From: Paenirhizobium selenitireducens ATCC BAA-1503
GTDB lineage: Bacteria > Pseudomonadota > Alphaproteobacteria > Rhizobiales > Rhizobiaceae
Assembly: GCF_000518785.1 (NCBI RefSeq)
Contig: NZ_JAEG01000001.1
Coordinates: forward strand, 310,001 to 374,000
Reading direction: 5' to 3'
Length of the DNA: 64,000 nucleotides
Positions within the stretch are counted from its first letter, which is position 1; every line of letters begins with the position of its first letter. This document shows positions 7,890 to 16,456 of this stretch, one piece after another. The notes beneath the pieces were generated by a model that had not been told where the DNA came from, did no database searches, and saw only the letters and a program-made list of their open reading frames with translations. The position numbers and the translations under genes are program-made.

Positions 7890-9560
7890 TCAGGCCGCCT
7901 CGGCCGTCTGGCCGTAAAGGGCTTCCTTGAAGGGTTTCGGACCGACCCGGCGATAGGCGTCGATGAAGGTTTCCTTCGGTTCGAGGCGCAGGCCGAGATA
8001 GGTGTCGACGATGGTCTCGATCGCATCGGTCACGCGCTCCGGCTCGAAACCCCGGCCGATGATCTCGCCGATCGAGGTGTTCTCGTCGCCGGAGCCGCCG
8101 AGCGTGATCTGGTAGAGCTCCGCGCCCTTCTTCTCGACGCCGAGCAGGCCGATATGGCCGACATGGTGATGACCGCAGGCATTGATGCAGCCGGAGATCT
8201 TGATCTTCAGCTCGCCGATCTCGGCCTGGCGCTCCGGCGATCCGAAGCGCGTCGAGATTTCCTGCGCGACCGGGATCGAGCGCGCATTTGCGAGCGCGCA
8301 GTAGTCGAGCCCCGGGCAGGCGATGATATCGGTGATCAGCCCGGCATTGGCCGTGGCAAGGCCGGATGCCTCCAGTGCCTGGTAGACGGCATAGAGATCG
8401 CCGAGCGCCACATGCGGCAGGATCAGGTTCTGCTCGTGGCTGACGCGGATCTCGTCGAAGGCCAGCCGCTCGGCGACATCGGCGACCACGTCCATCTGCA
8501 CGTCGCTGGCATCGCCCGGCGTGCCGCCGATGGGTTTCAGCGAGATCGTCACCATGCCGTAGTCCGGATGACGATGCGGCTGGACGTTCTGGGCCGCCCA
8601 GGCGGCAAAGGCGCCATCGGCCTTCTTGGCGCGGGCAAGAGCCTCCCAGCCATCCGCACGGTCGGGCAGAGCAGGCGGGGCGAAATAGGTCTCGATCGCG
8701 CGGATGTCGCCTTCCGGCAGCTTCAGTTCGCTCTCACGGATCTGCTCGAACTCGGCCTCCACCTGACGCGTCACTTCCTCGACGCCGGTCTCGTGCACGA
8801 GGATCTTGATGCGGGCCTTGTACTTGTTGTCGCGCCGGCCGTGCAGGTTGTATACGCGCACGATCGCCGTCACATAGGTCAGCAGGTCCTCTTCCGGCAG
8901 GAAGTCGCGGATCAGCTTGGCGACCAGCGGCGTGCGCCCCTGCCCGCCGCCGACATAAACCGCAAAGCCCAGCTCGCCGGCTTCGTTCTTCTTCAGATGC
9001 AGGCCGATGTCGTGCACCTGGATCGCGGCCCGGTCGCGCGGCGCGCCGGTCACGGCGATCTTGAACTTGCGCGGCAGGAAGGAGAATTCCGGATGGACGG
9101 AAGACCACTGGCGCAGGATTTCCGCATAGGGACGCGGATCGGCGACCTCGTCGGCGGCAGCACCGGCGAAATGGTCGGCCGTAACGTTGCGGATGCAGTT
9201 GCCCGAGGTCTGGATCGCGTGCATCTCGACGCTCGCCAGTTCGGCAAGAATGTCCGGCGTGTCGGAGAGCTTCGGCCAGTTGTATTGGATGTTCTGGCGG
9301 GTGGTAAAATGGCCATAGCCCCGGTCGTAGCGTCGGGCGATATGAGCGAGCATGCGCATCTGCTTCGAATTCAGCGTGCCATAGGGAATGGCGACCCGCA
9401 GCATGTAGGCGTGCAGCTGCAGGTAGACGCCGTTCATCAGGCGCAGCGGGCGAAACGCGTCCTCGGCGATCTCGCCCGAGAGACGGCGGGTCACCTGGTC
9501 GCGGAACTGCTCGACGCGGGCCGAAACGAAGGCGTGGTCGAATTCATCATAGCGGTACAT
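7890..9560 (-). CDS. cysI: Assimilatory sulfite reductase, siroheme/4Fe-4S hemoprotein
   Basis: A protein of 556 aa with the duplicated nitrite/sulfite reductase ferredoxin-like half-domains. The siroheme-[4Fe-4S] ligands are visible as CPGLDYC (CX5C) and CINAC in the KISGCINACGHHHVG region (CX3C); the substrate/siroheme Arg-Lys residues lie in TRQNIQYNW and nearby. It catalyses six-electron reduction of sulfite to sulfide. The true start is ATG 9560 (MYRYDEFDHAF); the open frame runs 84 codons further upstream but reads through DUF2849 out of frame. No flavoprotein CysJ gene is present here, so electrons probably come from ferredoxin or the nearby fpr product. Confidence 0.92.
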   Translation of the reverse strand: MYRYDEFDHAFVSARVEQFRDQVTRRLSGEIAEDAFRPLRLMNGVYLQLHAYMLRVAIPYGTLNSKQMRMLAHIARRYDRGYGHFTTRQNIQYNWPKLSDTPDILAELASVEMHAIQTSGNCIRNVTADHFAGAAADEVADPRPYAEILRQWSSVHPEFSFLPRKFKIAVTGAPRDRAAIQVHDIGLHLKKNEAGELGFAVYVGGGQGRTPLVAKLIRDFLPEEDLLTYVTAIVRVYNLHGRRDNKYKARIKILVHETGVEEVTRQVEAEFEQIRESELKLPEGDIRAIETYFAPPALPDRADGWEALARAKKADGAFAAWAAQNVQPHRHPDYGMVTISLKPIGGTPGDASDVQMDVVADVAERLAFDEIRVSHEQNLILPHVALGDLYAVYQALEASGLATANAGLITDIIACPGLDYCALANARSIPVAQEISTRFGSPERQAEIGELKIKISGCINACGHHHVGHIGLLGVEKKGAELYQITLGGSGDENTSIGEIIGRGFEPERVTDAIETIVDTYLGLRLEPKETFIDAYRRVGPKPFKEALYGQTAEAA

Positions 9561-9568
9561 GGAAATCC

Positions 9569-9883
9569 TCAGGCGGCAATGAAGGCGGGATCGGCGAAAC
9601 CGTGGCCGTCCGCATAGGCGATGGTCGGACCCTCGGCACGGATGCGCTCGCGAAGACGCAAGGGCCGCAGCAGGCCGCCCTTTTCCTCGACCTCGATGAC
9701 GTTGACGTCGAGAACCAGGTTGCTGGCAAAGGCCTTGCGGCCGGCCTCCTCGATCGCCGCGACCGCTTCGGCATGGCGCGCCACAAACGCGTCCTGCAGC
9801 TTTTCGGTCCACCGGCCGTTGGCGTCGAGCCAGACGGCAATGCCGTCGCCCAGGCGATTGGCGGTCAGTACTTTGTCTGCCAT
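9569..9883 (-). CDS. DUF2849 small protein of the sulfite reductase operon
   Basis: A protein of 104 aa (MADKVLTANRLGDGIAVWLD...). It matches the DUF2849 family: the GDGIAVWLDANGRW core and a NVIEVEEKGGLLRPLRLRERIRA-like basic tail typical of its alphaproteobacterial members. It sits between cysG (1-base gap) and cysI (8-base gap) on the same strand, so it is surely co-translated with them. Function is not established; its strict position suggests a part in siroheme delivery or reductase assembly, which is inference. Confidence 0.8.
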   Translation of the reverse strand: MADKVLTANRLGDGIAVWLDANGRWTEKLQDAFVARHAEAVAAIEEAGRKAFASNLVLDVNVIEVEEKGGLLRPLRLRERIRAEGPTIAYADGHGFADPAFIAA

Positions 9884-9884
9884 G

Positions 9885-11327
9885 TCATGTCCTCTCGAAA
9901 GGGGCAAGGCTGGCGATCGTGCCGCGCAGCGGTTCGGAACGGGTAAAATTGCCGCCGGCGACGGCATCGCCGATGATCACCATCACCGGACCTTTGAGTT
10001 CGTCGCGCGCTTCGAGCGCCGGCAGCTCGGCCAGCGTGCCGTGCATGAGGCGGCTGTCGCGGCGCCCGGCATTCTCGACGACGGCGACGGTCGTGTCTTC
10101 GGAAAGCCCCGACGCCATCAGGCGGCCGGCGACGGAAGCGGCATTGCTGCGGCCCATATAGACGGCGACCGTGGCGCCCGACAGCGCAAGCCGCGCCCAG
10201 TCCGGCAGGGTCTCGCCATGGAGGTCGTGGCCGGTGGTGAAGACCAGCGAGGACGCAACACCGCGCAGCGTCAGCGGCAGCTCGAAATCGGCGGCGGCGG
10301 CAAGCGCCGAAGTGATGCCCGGCACGACCTCGTAGGCGACGCCCGCCTCGCGCAGCGCCGCCATTTCTTCGCCAGCACGGCCGAAGACCAGCGGGTCGCC
10401 GGATTTCAGCCGCACCACGCGCTTGCCTTCGCGGCCGAGTTCGACCAGCAGGTCGTTGATCTCGTCCTGGGTCTTCGAGTGGCAGCCCTTGCGCTTGCCT
10501 ACGGGAATGCGGGTGGCATCGCGGCGCCCCATGTCGATGACGGCCTGAGGCACCAGCGCGTCATGCACGATGACGTCGCATTCCATCAGCAGCCGGTGGG
10601 CACGCAGGGTCAAAAGGTCTTCCGCACCCGGTCCGGCGCCAACCAGGAAGATCCGGCCTTCGGTCTTCTCGTTCACCGCGTCCTTGAGCAGACGGGTTGC
10701 GCGGCGGCGGGCATCGTGGACGTCGCCGGAGGCGACGGCATCGGCAACCTGGCCCTTGAAGAAGGAGCGCCAGAACATCCGACGAGGCAGGCCGCGCGGC
10801 AGCAGACGGTCGACCGCGGCGCGATAGCTGTTGGCCAGCTGCGCCAGATGACCAAGCGTCCGCGGCAGCAGGCGGTCGATGTCGGCGCGGATCATCTGGG
10901 CAAGCACCGGCCCCGCCCCCTCCGTACCGATGGCAACGGCGATCGGCGCCCGGTTGACCAGAGCCGGCGTATAGAAATCGCAGAAGTCCGGCTGGTCGAC
11001 GGCATTGGCCGGGATGCGGCGGGCGCGGGCAGCCCGCACGATGGCGCGGTCGAGCTCCGCATTACCGGTCGCGGCGAACACCAGAACCGCGTCCTCGACC
11101 TGGGAGGGGGCAAAGCTGCGAGCCACTGTTTCGATGTCGTGCTCGGTCAGATAGGCGGCATAATCGGCGTCGGGCGCTTCGGCATAAACGACAATGCGCG
11201 CCTGGGTGTTGCGCAGCAGGCGGGTCTTGGCAAAGGCCTCCGGCCCGTTGCCAAACACCACGGCAACGGCGTTCGCGACCTTGAAAAAGGCCGGAAATAC
11301 CGAAAGTCGCTGTTCGCTCACGCCCAT
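9885..11327 (-). CDS. cysG: Siroheme synthase (trifunctional CysG)
   Basis: A protein of 480 aa. The N-terminal half (SVFPAFFKVANAVAVVFGNG, then the NAD-binding and dimerisation domain) is the precorrin-2 dehydrogenase/sirohydrochlorin ferrochelatase; the C-terminal half (about 230-470) is uroporphyrinogen-III C-methyltransferase, with GAGPGAEDLLTLRAHRLL, DALV and the GDPLVFGRAGEE motif. It makes the siroheme used by CysI directly downstream. The frame is open to 11453; I prefer ATG 11327 because homology begins a few residues later, but ATG 11366 is possible. Divergent from the deaminase gene at 11590. Confidence 0.9.
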   Translation of the reverse strand: MGVSEQRLSVFPAFFKVANAVAVVFGNGPEAFAKTRLLRNTQARIVVYAEAPDADYAAYLTEHDIETVARSFAPSQVEDAVLVFAATGNAELDRAIVRAARARRIPANAVDQPDFCDFYTPALVNRAPIAVAIGTEGAGPVLAQMIRADIDRLLPRTLGHLAQLANSYRAAVDRLLPRGLPRRMFWRSFFKGQVADAVASGDVHDARRRATRLLKDAVNEKTEGRIFLVGAGPGAEDLLTLRAHRLLMECDVIVHDALVPQAVIDMGRRDATRIPVGKRKGCHSKTQDEINDLLVELGREGKRVVRLKSGDPLVFGRAGEEMAALREAGVAYEVVPGITSALAAAADFELPLTLRGVASSLVFTTGHDLHGETLPDWARLALSGATVAVYMGRSNAASVAGRLMASGLSEDTTVAVVENAGRRDSRLMHGTLAELPALEARDELKGPVMVIIGDAVAGGNFTRSEPLRGTIASLAPFERT

Positions 11328-11589
11328 GCCCGATTCCGCGTTCTGGAAGACTGCCCATTTATCCATGTATTCGACAAGGGATTGAAGAAACAGAAATCCG
11401 TCGGGCTTCGGTGATGGATATTTCTTTGCTAGGCTTTGCGCGGAAGTGAGCAAATCTCACCGAGCCGCACCGACGCGACGCGGCAGCGCAGCAAAACGCA
11501 CGGGATAACGGCGCCGCGAACGAAGATTGCGCCTTTCACCAGCCATGGCCCGCCGATAGGATCGGCCTCACCCAGCCAGGAGAACCGCC

Positions 11590-12171
11590 TTGACCGCCGC
11601 CGACATCACCCGCCGCCTGCTCGACGTCATCGAAGACGATATCCTGCCGCTCACGGAAAAGGGCGTGGCGGCCGGCAACAAGGTGTTCGGCGCGGCGATC
11701 CTGAGAAAATCCGACCTCTCGCTGGTATTGGCCGAAACCAACAACGAGCTGGAAAACCCGCTCTGGCACGGCGAGGTCCACACGCTGAAACGCTTCTACG
11801 AACTGGGCGAACGGCCGGCGACCAAGGACCTGATCTTCCTGTCGACCCATGAGCCCTGCACCATGTGCATGTCGGCGATCACCTGGGCCGGCTTCGACAA
11901 TTTCTACTATTTCTTCAGCCATGAAGACAGCCGCGACGCCTTCGCCATCCCGCACGACCTGAAGATCCTGAAAGAGGTTTTTGGCCTGGAGCCGGGTGGC
12001 TATCGCAAGGCCAACGCCTTCTGGAACTCCTATGCCATCGCCGACCTCGTCGCGGTGAACGACGATTCCGAGATGCTTGTGACCCAATCGAAGCGCATCC
12101 GCGCCGTCTACGACCGGCTGTCGCAAGAGTATCAGTCCGGCAAATCCGACAACGACATTCCGCTCAACTGA
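11590..12171 (+). CDS. Nucleoside/tRNA-type zinc deaminase family protein
   Basis: A protein of 193 aa with the cytidine/deoxycytidylate deaminase zinc site: HGEVHTL (His ligand and catalytic Glu, about 58-64) and PCTMC (two Cys ligands, about 90-94). Length and the VFGAAIL segment resemble guanine or tRNA-adenosine deaminase relatives, but FYYFFSHEDSRDAFAIPHDLKI and the C-terminal half differ from TadA, so the substrate is uncertain. The start is TTG 11590, supported by CAGGAGA seven bases upstream. It is followed by mazG after 21 bases, giving a possible nucleotide clean-up pair. Confidence 0.75.
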   Translation: MTAADITRRLLDVIEDDILPLTEKGVAAGNKVFGAAILRKSDLSLVLAETNNELENPLWHGEVHTLKRFYELGERPATKDLIFLSTHEPCTMCMSAITWAGFDNFYYFFSHEDSRDAFAIPHDLKILKEVFGLEPGGYRKANAFWNSYAIADLVAVNDDSEMLVTQSKRIRAVYDRLSQEYQSGKSDNDIPLN

Positions 12172-12192
12172 GCGCCCAGCACAGAGACCCGC

Positions 12193-13044
12193 ATGGAACC
12201 CTCCAAGGACATTTCCCGCCTGCTTGACATCATGGCGGCGCTGCGCGAGCCCGAGACCGGCTGCCCCTGGGACGTGGTGCAGACCTTCGAGACCATCAAG
12301 CCCTATACGATCGAGGAGGCCTATGAGGTGGCCGACGCGATCGAGCGCAACGATCCGGACGATCTGTGCGACGAACTCGGCGACCTGCTGCTGCAGGTGG
12401 TGTTCCACGCCCGCATCGCCGAGGAGGCCGGGCTGTTTGCCTTCGGCGACGTGGTCGAGGCCATCACCAGGAAGATGATCCGCCGCCACCCGCACGTCTT
12501 CGCCGTCTCGGACGCTTCGACGCCGGACGCCGTCAAGCTGCAATGGGACGAGATCAAGCGGCAGGAAAAACAGGAACGCGCCGAACGTCACGCCGCCCGC
12601 GCCAAGGCGTCCGGCAAGCCCATGCCCGATGATCCGAAGGCCGGCTTCCTCGGCTCGGTCCAGCGCAGCTTCCCGGCGCTGACCGAAGCCCTGAAACTCC
12701 AGGAACAGGCCGCCAGGGTCGGCTTCGACTGGTCGGAGGCCGAACCGATCCTTGACAAGATCGAGGAAGAGATCGGCGAACTGCGCCAGGCGCTGAGAGC
12801 CGGTGAGCCGGACAAGATCGCCGACGAACTCGGCGACCTGATCTTCGCGCTCGCCAATATCGGCCGCCATGTGAAGGCCGATCCGGAACAGGCCCTGCGC
12901 GGAACGAATACGAAATTTCGCAGGCGTTTCGGCTACATAGAGCGGACTCTTGAAGCGAATAGTGAAACGCTCCAGGCCGCAACGCTGGAGCGGATGGAAG
13001 AGCTTTGGCAGGAGGCGAAGGCCGGCGAGCGACAGCTCGACTGA
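12193..13044 (+). CDS. mazG: Nucleoside triphosphate pyrophosphohydrolase MazG
   Basis: A protein of 283 aa with two MazG all-alpha domains. The first has ETGCPWDVVQTFETIKPYTIEEAYE and ELGDLLLQVVFHARI (EExxE/ExxD magnesium-binding pattern); the second has EEEIGELRQAL and DELGDLIFALANIGRH (about 193-225). MazG hydrolyses NTPs to NMP and pyrophosphate, acting as a house-cleaning enzyme and on the (p)ppGpp response in some bacteria. It ends 9 bases before the stop of the convergent LysR gene. A decayed copy of its 3' half lies at about 14960-15135. Confidence 0.93.
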   Translation: MEPSKDISRLLDIMAALREPETGCPWDVVQTFETIKPYTIEEAYEVADAIERNDPDDLCDELGDLLLQVVFHARIAEEAGLFAFGDVVEAITRKMIRRHPHVFAVSDASTPDAVKLQWDEIKRQEKQERAERHAARAKASGKPMPDDPKAGFLGSVQRSFPALTEALKLQEQAARVGFDWSEAEPILDKIEEEIGELRQALRAGEPDKIADELGDLIFALANIGRHVKADPEQALRGTNTKFRRRFGYIERTLEANSETLQAATLERMEELWQEAKAGERQLD

Positions 13045-13053
13045 GCGAAATCT

Positions 13054-13962
13054 TTAACGCCCGGCGGGTGACGACTTGACGAAATCGATGAAGGCGCGCA
13101 GCGGCGCAGGCACCAGGCGCCGGCCGGGATAGTAGAGGAACGGCCCCGAGAAGCTCGGCCACCAGGGTTCGAGAACCGGCTCGAGCGCGCCGCTGTCGAA
13201 ATACGGGCGAAGCCAGTCTTCGAAGAGTGCGACGATCCCGGTGCCGGCGATCGCGGCGTTGACGGCCAGATCGCTGCCGCCGCCGGCCGTGACCAGCAGC
13301 GGACCGGCCGGCTCGACGACCACCGTTTCGCCCTCGCGCTCGAACTCCCACACCGTCTCGACGCCGCTGGAGAAACGCGACCTCAGGCACGCATGGGCCA
13401 GCAGGTCGCGCGGATGGTCGGGCCGCCCGCGCCGGTCGAGATAGGCGGCAGACGCGCCGAGGGCAAAACGCTGGATGCGCGGGCCGATCGGCACGGCGAT
13501 CATGTCGGGGCTCAGCCGCTCGTCATAGCGGATGCCGGCGTCGCAGCCGGCGGCGATCACATCGACGAAGCTCTCTTCCGTGATGACTTCCAGCTGGATG
13601 TCCGGATAGGCTTCCAGAAAGGCCGGAACGATCTGCGGCAGCACCAGACGTGCGGCGCTGACGGGCACATTGAGACGCAGCGTTCCGGCCGGCCGTTCGC
13701 GAAAGCCGTTAACGACGTCGAGCGCCGCTTCCATTTCCGATAGCGCCGGCATCAGACGTTCCAATAAGCCTCTGCCGGCTTCCGTCGGGACCACGCTCCG
13801 GGTCGTGCGGTTGAGCAGCCTCACGCCGAGCTGCGCCTCCAGGCGGCGCACCGCATCGCTCAGGCCCGATGCGCTGGAGCCGCTGAGGCGGGCGCCCTCG
13901 CGAAAACCGCCGGCCCGCGCCACGGCCACGAAAGCAGAAAGATCGCCAAGCTCCACATTCAT
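13054..13962 (-). CDS. LysR-family transcriptional regulator
   Basis: A regulator of 302 aa. The N-terminal helix-turn-helix (MNVELGDLSAFVAVARAGGF..., SGLSDAVRRLEAQLGVRLLNRTT-like, about 1-62) is followed by the type-2 periplasmic-binding effector domain (about 90-295). Divergent from the aldo/keto reductase gene with 94 bases between the starts, the classic layout in which a LysR protein controls its neighbour. No clear T-N11-A operator was picked out by eye. The start could also be four codons upstream (13974). Lies in the block between mazG and the mazG remnant. Confidence 0.88.
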   Translation of the reverse strand: MNVELGDLSAFVAVARAGGFREGARLSGSSASGLSDAVRRLEAQLGVRLLNRTTRSVVPTEAGRGLLERLMPALSEMEAALDVVNGFRERPAGTLRLNVPVSAARLVLPQIVPAFLEAYPDIQLEVITEESFVDVIAAGCDAGIRYDERLSPDMIAVPIGPRIQRFALGASAAYLDRRGRPDHPRDLLAHACLRSRFSSGVETVWEFEREGETVVVEPAGPLLVTAGGGSDLAVNAAIAGTGIVALFEDWLRPYFDSGALEPVLEPWWPSFSGPFLYYPGRRLVPAPLRAFIDFVKSSPAGR

Positions 13963-14056
13963 TGTCCGCCTCACCGTACAGCCCGTGCAATTCCTATCCG
14001 GTTATCGCGAAGCCCGGCAAGCGCTAACTCATGGTCATCGGAACAAGGAGATCGAC

Positions 14057-14926
14057 ATGAACACCGTCAACACCATGAACAAGGCCGGGACATTTGCACT
14101 GGGGGACCGCAAGGTGACGAGAATGGGTTACGGCGCCATGCAACTCGCCGGGCCGGGCGTCTTCGGACCGCCCAAGGATCGGGGCGCCGCGGTCGCCGTG
14201 CTGCGCGCCGCCGTCGAGGCCGGGATCGACCATATCGATACCAGCGACTTCTACGGACCGCATGTGACCAACCAGATCATCCGCGAAGCGCTGCACCCCT
14301 ACCCCGACGGTCTGACCATCGTCACCAAGATCGGCGCGAAACGCGGCCCCGACGGATCGTGGGACCTGGCCTTTACGGCCGCCGAACTGACCCAAGCGGT
14401 GCATGACAATCTGCGCAATCTCGGCCTGGAGACCATGGACGTGGTCAACCTCCGCCTGATGTTCGATGTCTATGGGCCTGCCGAAGGGCCGATCGAGGAG
14501 GCGGTGACGACGCTGGCCGAGCTTCAGCGCCAGGGGCTGGTCCGGCATATCGGGCTCAGCAACGCCACCGCCAGACAGGTGTCCGATGCCCGCAAGATCT
14601 GCGACATCGTCTGTGTGCAGAACATGTACAACGTCGCGCATCGCCATGACGACGCGCTGATCGACGATCTCGCCCGCGACGGCATCGCCTATGTGCCCTT
14701 CTTTCCGCTCGGCGGCTTTGCCCCGCTGCAATCGACGACCCTCTCCGGCGTCGCGGCACGCCTCGGGGCCACGCCCATGCAGGTGGCCCTGTCCTGGCTT
14801 CTGCAACGCGCCCCGAACATCCTGCTCATCCCGGGCACGTCGTCGGTCGCGCATCTGAAGGAAAACCTCGCGGCGGTGGATCTCGTTCTGCCGGAAGACG
14901 CGATCCACGACCTCGACTCGATCTGA
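14057..14926 (+). CDS. Aldo/keto reductase family oxidoreductase
   Basis: A protein of 289 aa with a TIM-barrel AKR pattern: GYGAMQLAGPGVFGPP near the N-terminus, HIDTSDFYGPHVTN with catalytic Asp and Tyr (about 55-60), IVTKIGAK with catalytic Lys, IGLSNAT, and the NADPH phosphate loop LIPGTSS. The usual catalytic His of strand 4 is not seen: the segment reads VVNLRLMFD, as in the YdbC-like subgroup. The start ATG 14057 has AAGGAG upstream. Probably regulated by the divergent LysR gene. The substrate is likely an aldehyde or pyridoxal-like compound, but this is unproven. Confidence 0.87.
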   Translation: MNTVNTMNKAGTFALGDRKVTRMGYGAMQLAGPGVFGPPKDRGAAVAVLRAAVEAGIDHIDTSDFYGPHVTNQIIREALHPYPDGLTIVTKIGAKRGPDGSWDLAFTAAELTQAVHDNLRNLGLETMDVVNLRLMFDVYGPAEGPIEEAVTTLAELQRQGLVRHIGLSNATARQVSDARKICDIVCVQNMYNVAHRHDDALIDDLARDGIAYVPFFPLGGFAPLQSTTLSGVAARLGATPMQVALSWLLQRAPNILLIPGTSSVAHLKENLAAVDLVLPEDAIHDLDSI

Positions 14927-14959
14927 GGAATGTCGGCGGCGCACGGCTGAGGGCCGATG

Positions 14960-15135
14960 GGGCGGCCGGCATCGACCGGGATGGGTCGGATCGAGCCGCT
15001 CCATGGGTAGATCGACGAAGCGACCAGCGAACCACTGGAGGCGCTAACCGCGACGAACAGGACAAGGTCGCCGACGAGATCGGCGACCCGGATTTCGCGC
15101 ACGCCAATGTCGGTCGCCATGGCGAGGAACGATGT
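14960..15135 (+). pseudogene. Decayed fragment of mazG 3' half
   Basis: Within the 408-base stretch between the aldo/keto reductase and the YdeI-like gene, 14993-15120 aligns to mazG 12742-12870 with a single one-base gap. By eye the last 54 bases are about 81% identical (44 of 54), and the earlier part about 65-70%. Reading it gives DKVADEIGDPDFAHANVGRH against DKIADELGDLIFALANIGRH of mazG. An in-frame TAG (in ATGGGTAGATC) and a frameshift break it, and no start or 5' half is present. It has the same orientation as mazG. The rest of the 14927-15334 gap shows only a short possible ORF (15228-15338). Confidence 0.8.
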
Positions 15136-15227
15136 GGACATCATACCCAGATCAGGTAGCGTGTCTCAATTATTTCAACTCCATAGGATGCGTTTTTGAA
15201 ATAGCAAGTTAGGAGTGAGAAGGAGCG

Positions 15228-15338
15228 GTGCTGGGCCGGATCAAGGCGCTTTGGCAAACGGCGAAGCTTCCTCCGCCCAAGGTCGGCAGACGCGGATCAG
15301 ACCAGCGCGAGACGCAAATGCGGCGGCCACTGCCCTAA
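15228..15338 (+). CDS. Possible short ORF of 36 codons (unproven)
   Basis: A GTG start at 15228 follows TTAGGAGTGAGAAGGAGCG, an unusually good Shine-Dalgarno region, and opens 36 codons (VLGRIKALWQTAKLPPPKVG...) ending TAA at 15336-15338, overlapping the last bases of the convergent YdeI-like gene by 4. The peptide is basic and matches nothing I recognise. It may be a leftover of a gene that once followed the reductase, or chance. Listed only because the ribosome site is conspicuous. Confidence 0.15.
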   Translation: MLGRIKALWQTAKLPPPKVGRRGSDQRETQMRRPLP

Positions 15339-15922
15339 CGGTCGTGCATACCCTTCCTTGCCAGAATCCTGTCCCGCATCTTCCGGATACGCCCTTCGCG
15401 TGTCGCTGCCTGCTTGGGTTGCCCGAAAAACAAAGCATAGCCGCGCCGGCGTCCCGGCGTCAGCTTTTCGAAGGCCTCCTGCAACGGCGGGTCCGCCTCC
15501 ATGGCCGCGATCAGTTCCTCGGGATAGACGAAGTCGTTCTTCGCAAGATCGACCGTAGCGCCGGCCTTCTCAAGTTCCATGGCCTCCAGCGCATAGCTAC
15601 GGATTACCGGCTCCATTTTGCCGATCTGGTCAAGGTCGGTAAACTTCAGGACCCGTGACGAACGGGAATTCTCGCCCGGCGCCATAAGCAGGTTTTGCTC
15701 GTCCTTCAAAAGCACGCCCTTGAAGAAGCCAAGCGTGGCATTGTCCTTGAATCCCCAGAGGATGGCGACGTTGCCGCCGTCATATGTGTAGCACGGCCCG
15801 CGCCACTTGAATTCTTCCGTGAGCCCACAGTCGAGCAGGATTTCCCTCAGCGCCCGCAGTTCTTCCGGCCACACCTTGGCCTCGGAGAAGAAAGAGTCCA
15901 GCTTCTGCCGTTGGTCGCTCAT
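15335..15922 (-). CDS. YdeI/OmdA-family protein (DUF1801-like plus OmdA C-terminus)
   Basis: A protein of 195 aa. The N-terminal part (about 10-115) has the DUF1801/YdeI features EFKWRGPCYTYDGGNVAILWGFKD-like and LGFFKGVLL; the C-terminal part (about 130-195) has the OmdA pattern DFVYPEELIAAMEADPPLQEAFEKLTPGRRRGYALFF in outline and ends RIRKMRDRILARKG, typical of these proteins. ATG 15922 is fixed by an AGGAGGATG Shine-Dalgarno region directly upstream. Members are linked to stress or polymyxin resistance in some Gram-negatives; biochemical function is unknown. Convergent with the mazG remnant. Confidence 0.8.
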   Translation of the reverse strand: MSDQRQKLDSFFSEAKVWPEELRALREILLDCGLTEEFKWRGPCYTYDGGNVAILWGFKDNATLGFFKGVLLKDEQNLLMAPGENSRSSRVLKFTDLDQIGKMEPVIRSYALEAMELEKAGATVDLAKNDFVYPEELIAAMEADPPLQEAFEKLTPGRRRGYALFFGQPKQAATREGRIRKMRDRILARKGMHDR

Positions 15923-15961
15923 CACATCCTCCTGGGAACAGCTCCGATCCATTAGGCGGCT

Positions 15962-16456
15962 CTACCAAGTAGTGTCACCTGTCCATGACGTCGAATCATA
16001 ATCCGCTGGCTCCTCCGGCACAGGATTCCCGAACGTGTGGAAATGACATCGGAGACTATCACGTAGAGAGAGCGCCTTACGGTCACTGAGAAATCCAAGG
16101 TCAAGCACGATCGGTTTTGTCTGCACCATAAGCTCTTCCGTTTGAGGCATCGGAGGACCTGCCGGGGCGGCCGGCGCCGGCAGTAGTCGGTCGGCAACAA
16201 GACTATAGGTCGGCAGCCTTCCGTAGCTGCCGGTTCTTCTGAGGTGAACGGACTGCAGCTCACGCCAGTCGAACCTCAGATTGACCGGCGCCCCGAGAAC
16301 CAGCCCTTCGGTGGATACCGAGACAAGCAGAGCATTTTCAGGGCGGTAGATTGGTGACTGATTGACGACGCGGACGGCAAGAACGATGCCGCTCACAACA
16401 GCCGCTGCAGCCAACAGGAACTCGATTGCTGGCGCAAGACCAAGAACGGACGACAC
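15962..16456 (-). CDS. Hypothetical membrane-anchored protein
   Basis: An ORF of 164 codons with a GTG start at 16456. One N-terminal hydrophobic segment (about 8-28, APAIEFLLAAAAVVSGIVLA) is followed by a soluble domain with a PRENALLVSVSTEGLVLG-like beta region (residues 38-56), a proline-rich linker (LPAPAAPAGPPMP) and a C-terminal LRDSLRCHFHTFG segment. The layout (anchor, PH-like beta domain with FDWRELQSVHL) suggests a small bacterial PH-like or immunity-type membrane protein, but I do not recognise the family. It follows the YdeI-like gene's promoter side and is in the same orientation. Confidence 0.55.
   Translation of the reverse strand: MSSVLGLAPAIEFLLAAAAVVSGIVLAVRVVNQSPIYRPENALLVSVSTEGLVLGAPVNLRFDWRELQSVHLRRTGSYGRLPTYSLVADRLLPAPAAPAGPPMPQTEELMVQTKPIVLDLGFLSDRKALSLRDSLRCHFHTFGNPVPEEPADYDSTSWTGDTTW

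Noticed and set aside
7293-9617. Open frame of 774 codons on the plus strand
   Set aside because: Antisense to cysI and DUF934; residues are rich in Arg, Ala and Asp, as expected for the shadow frame of a high-GC gene, and no family is seen.
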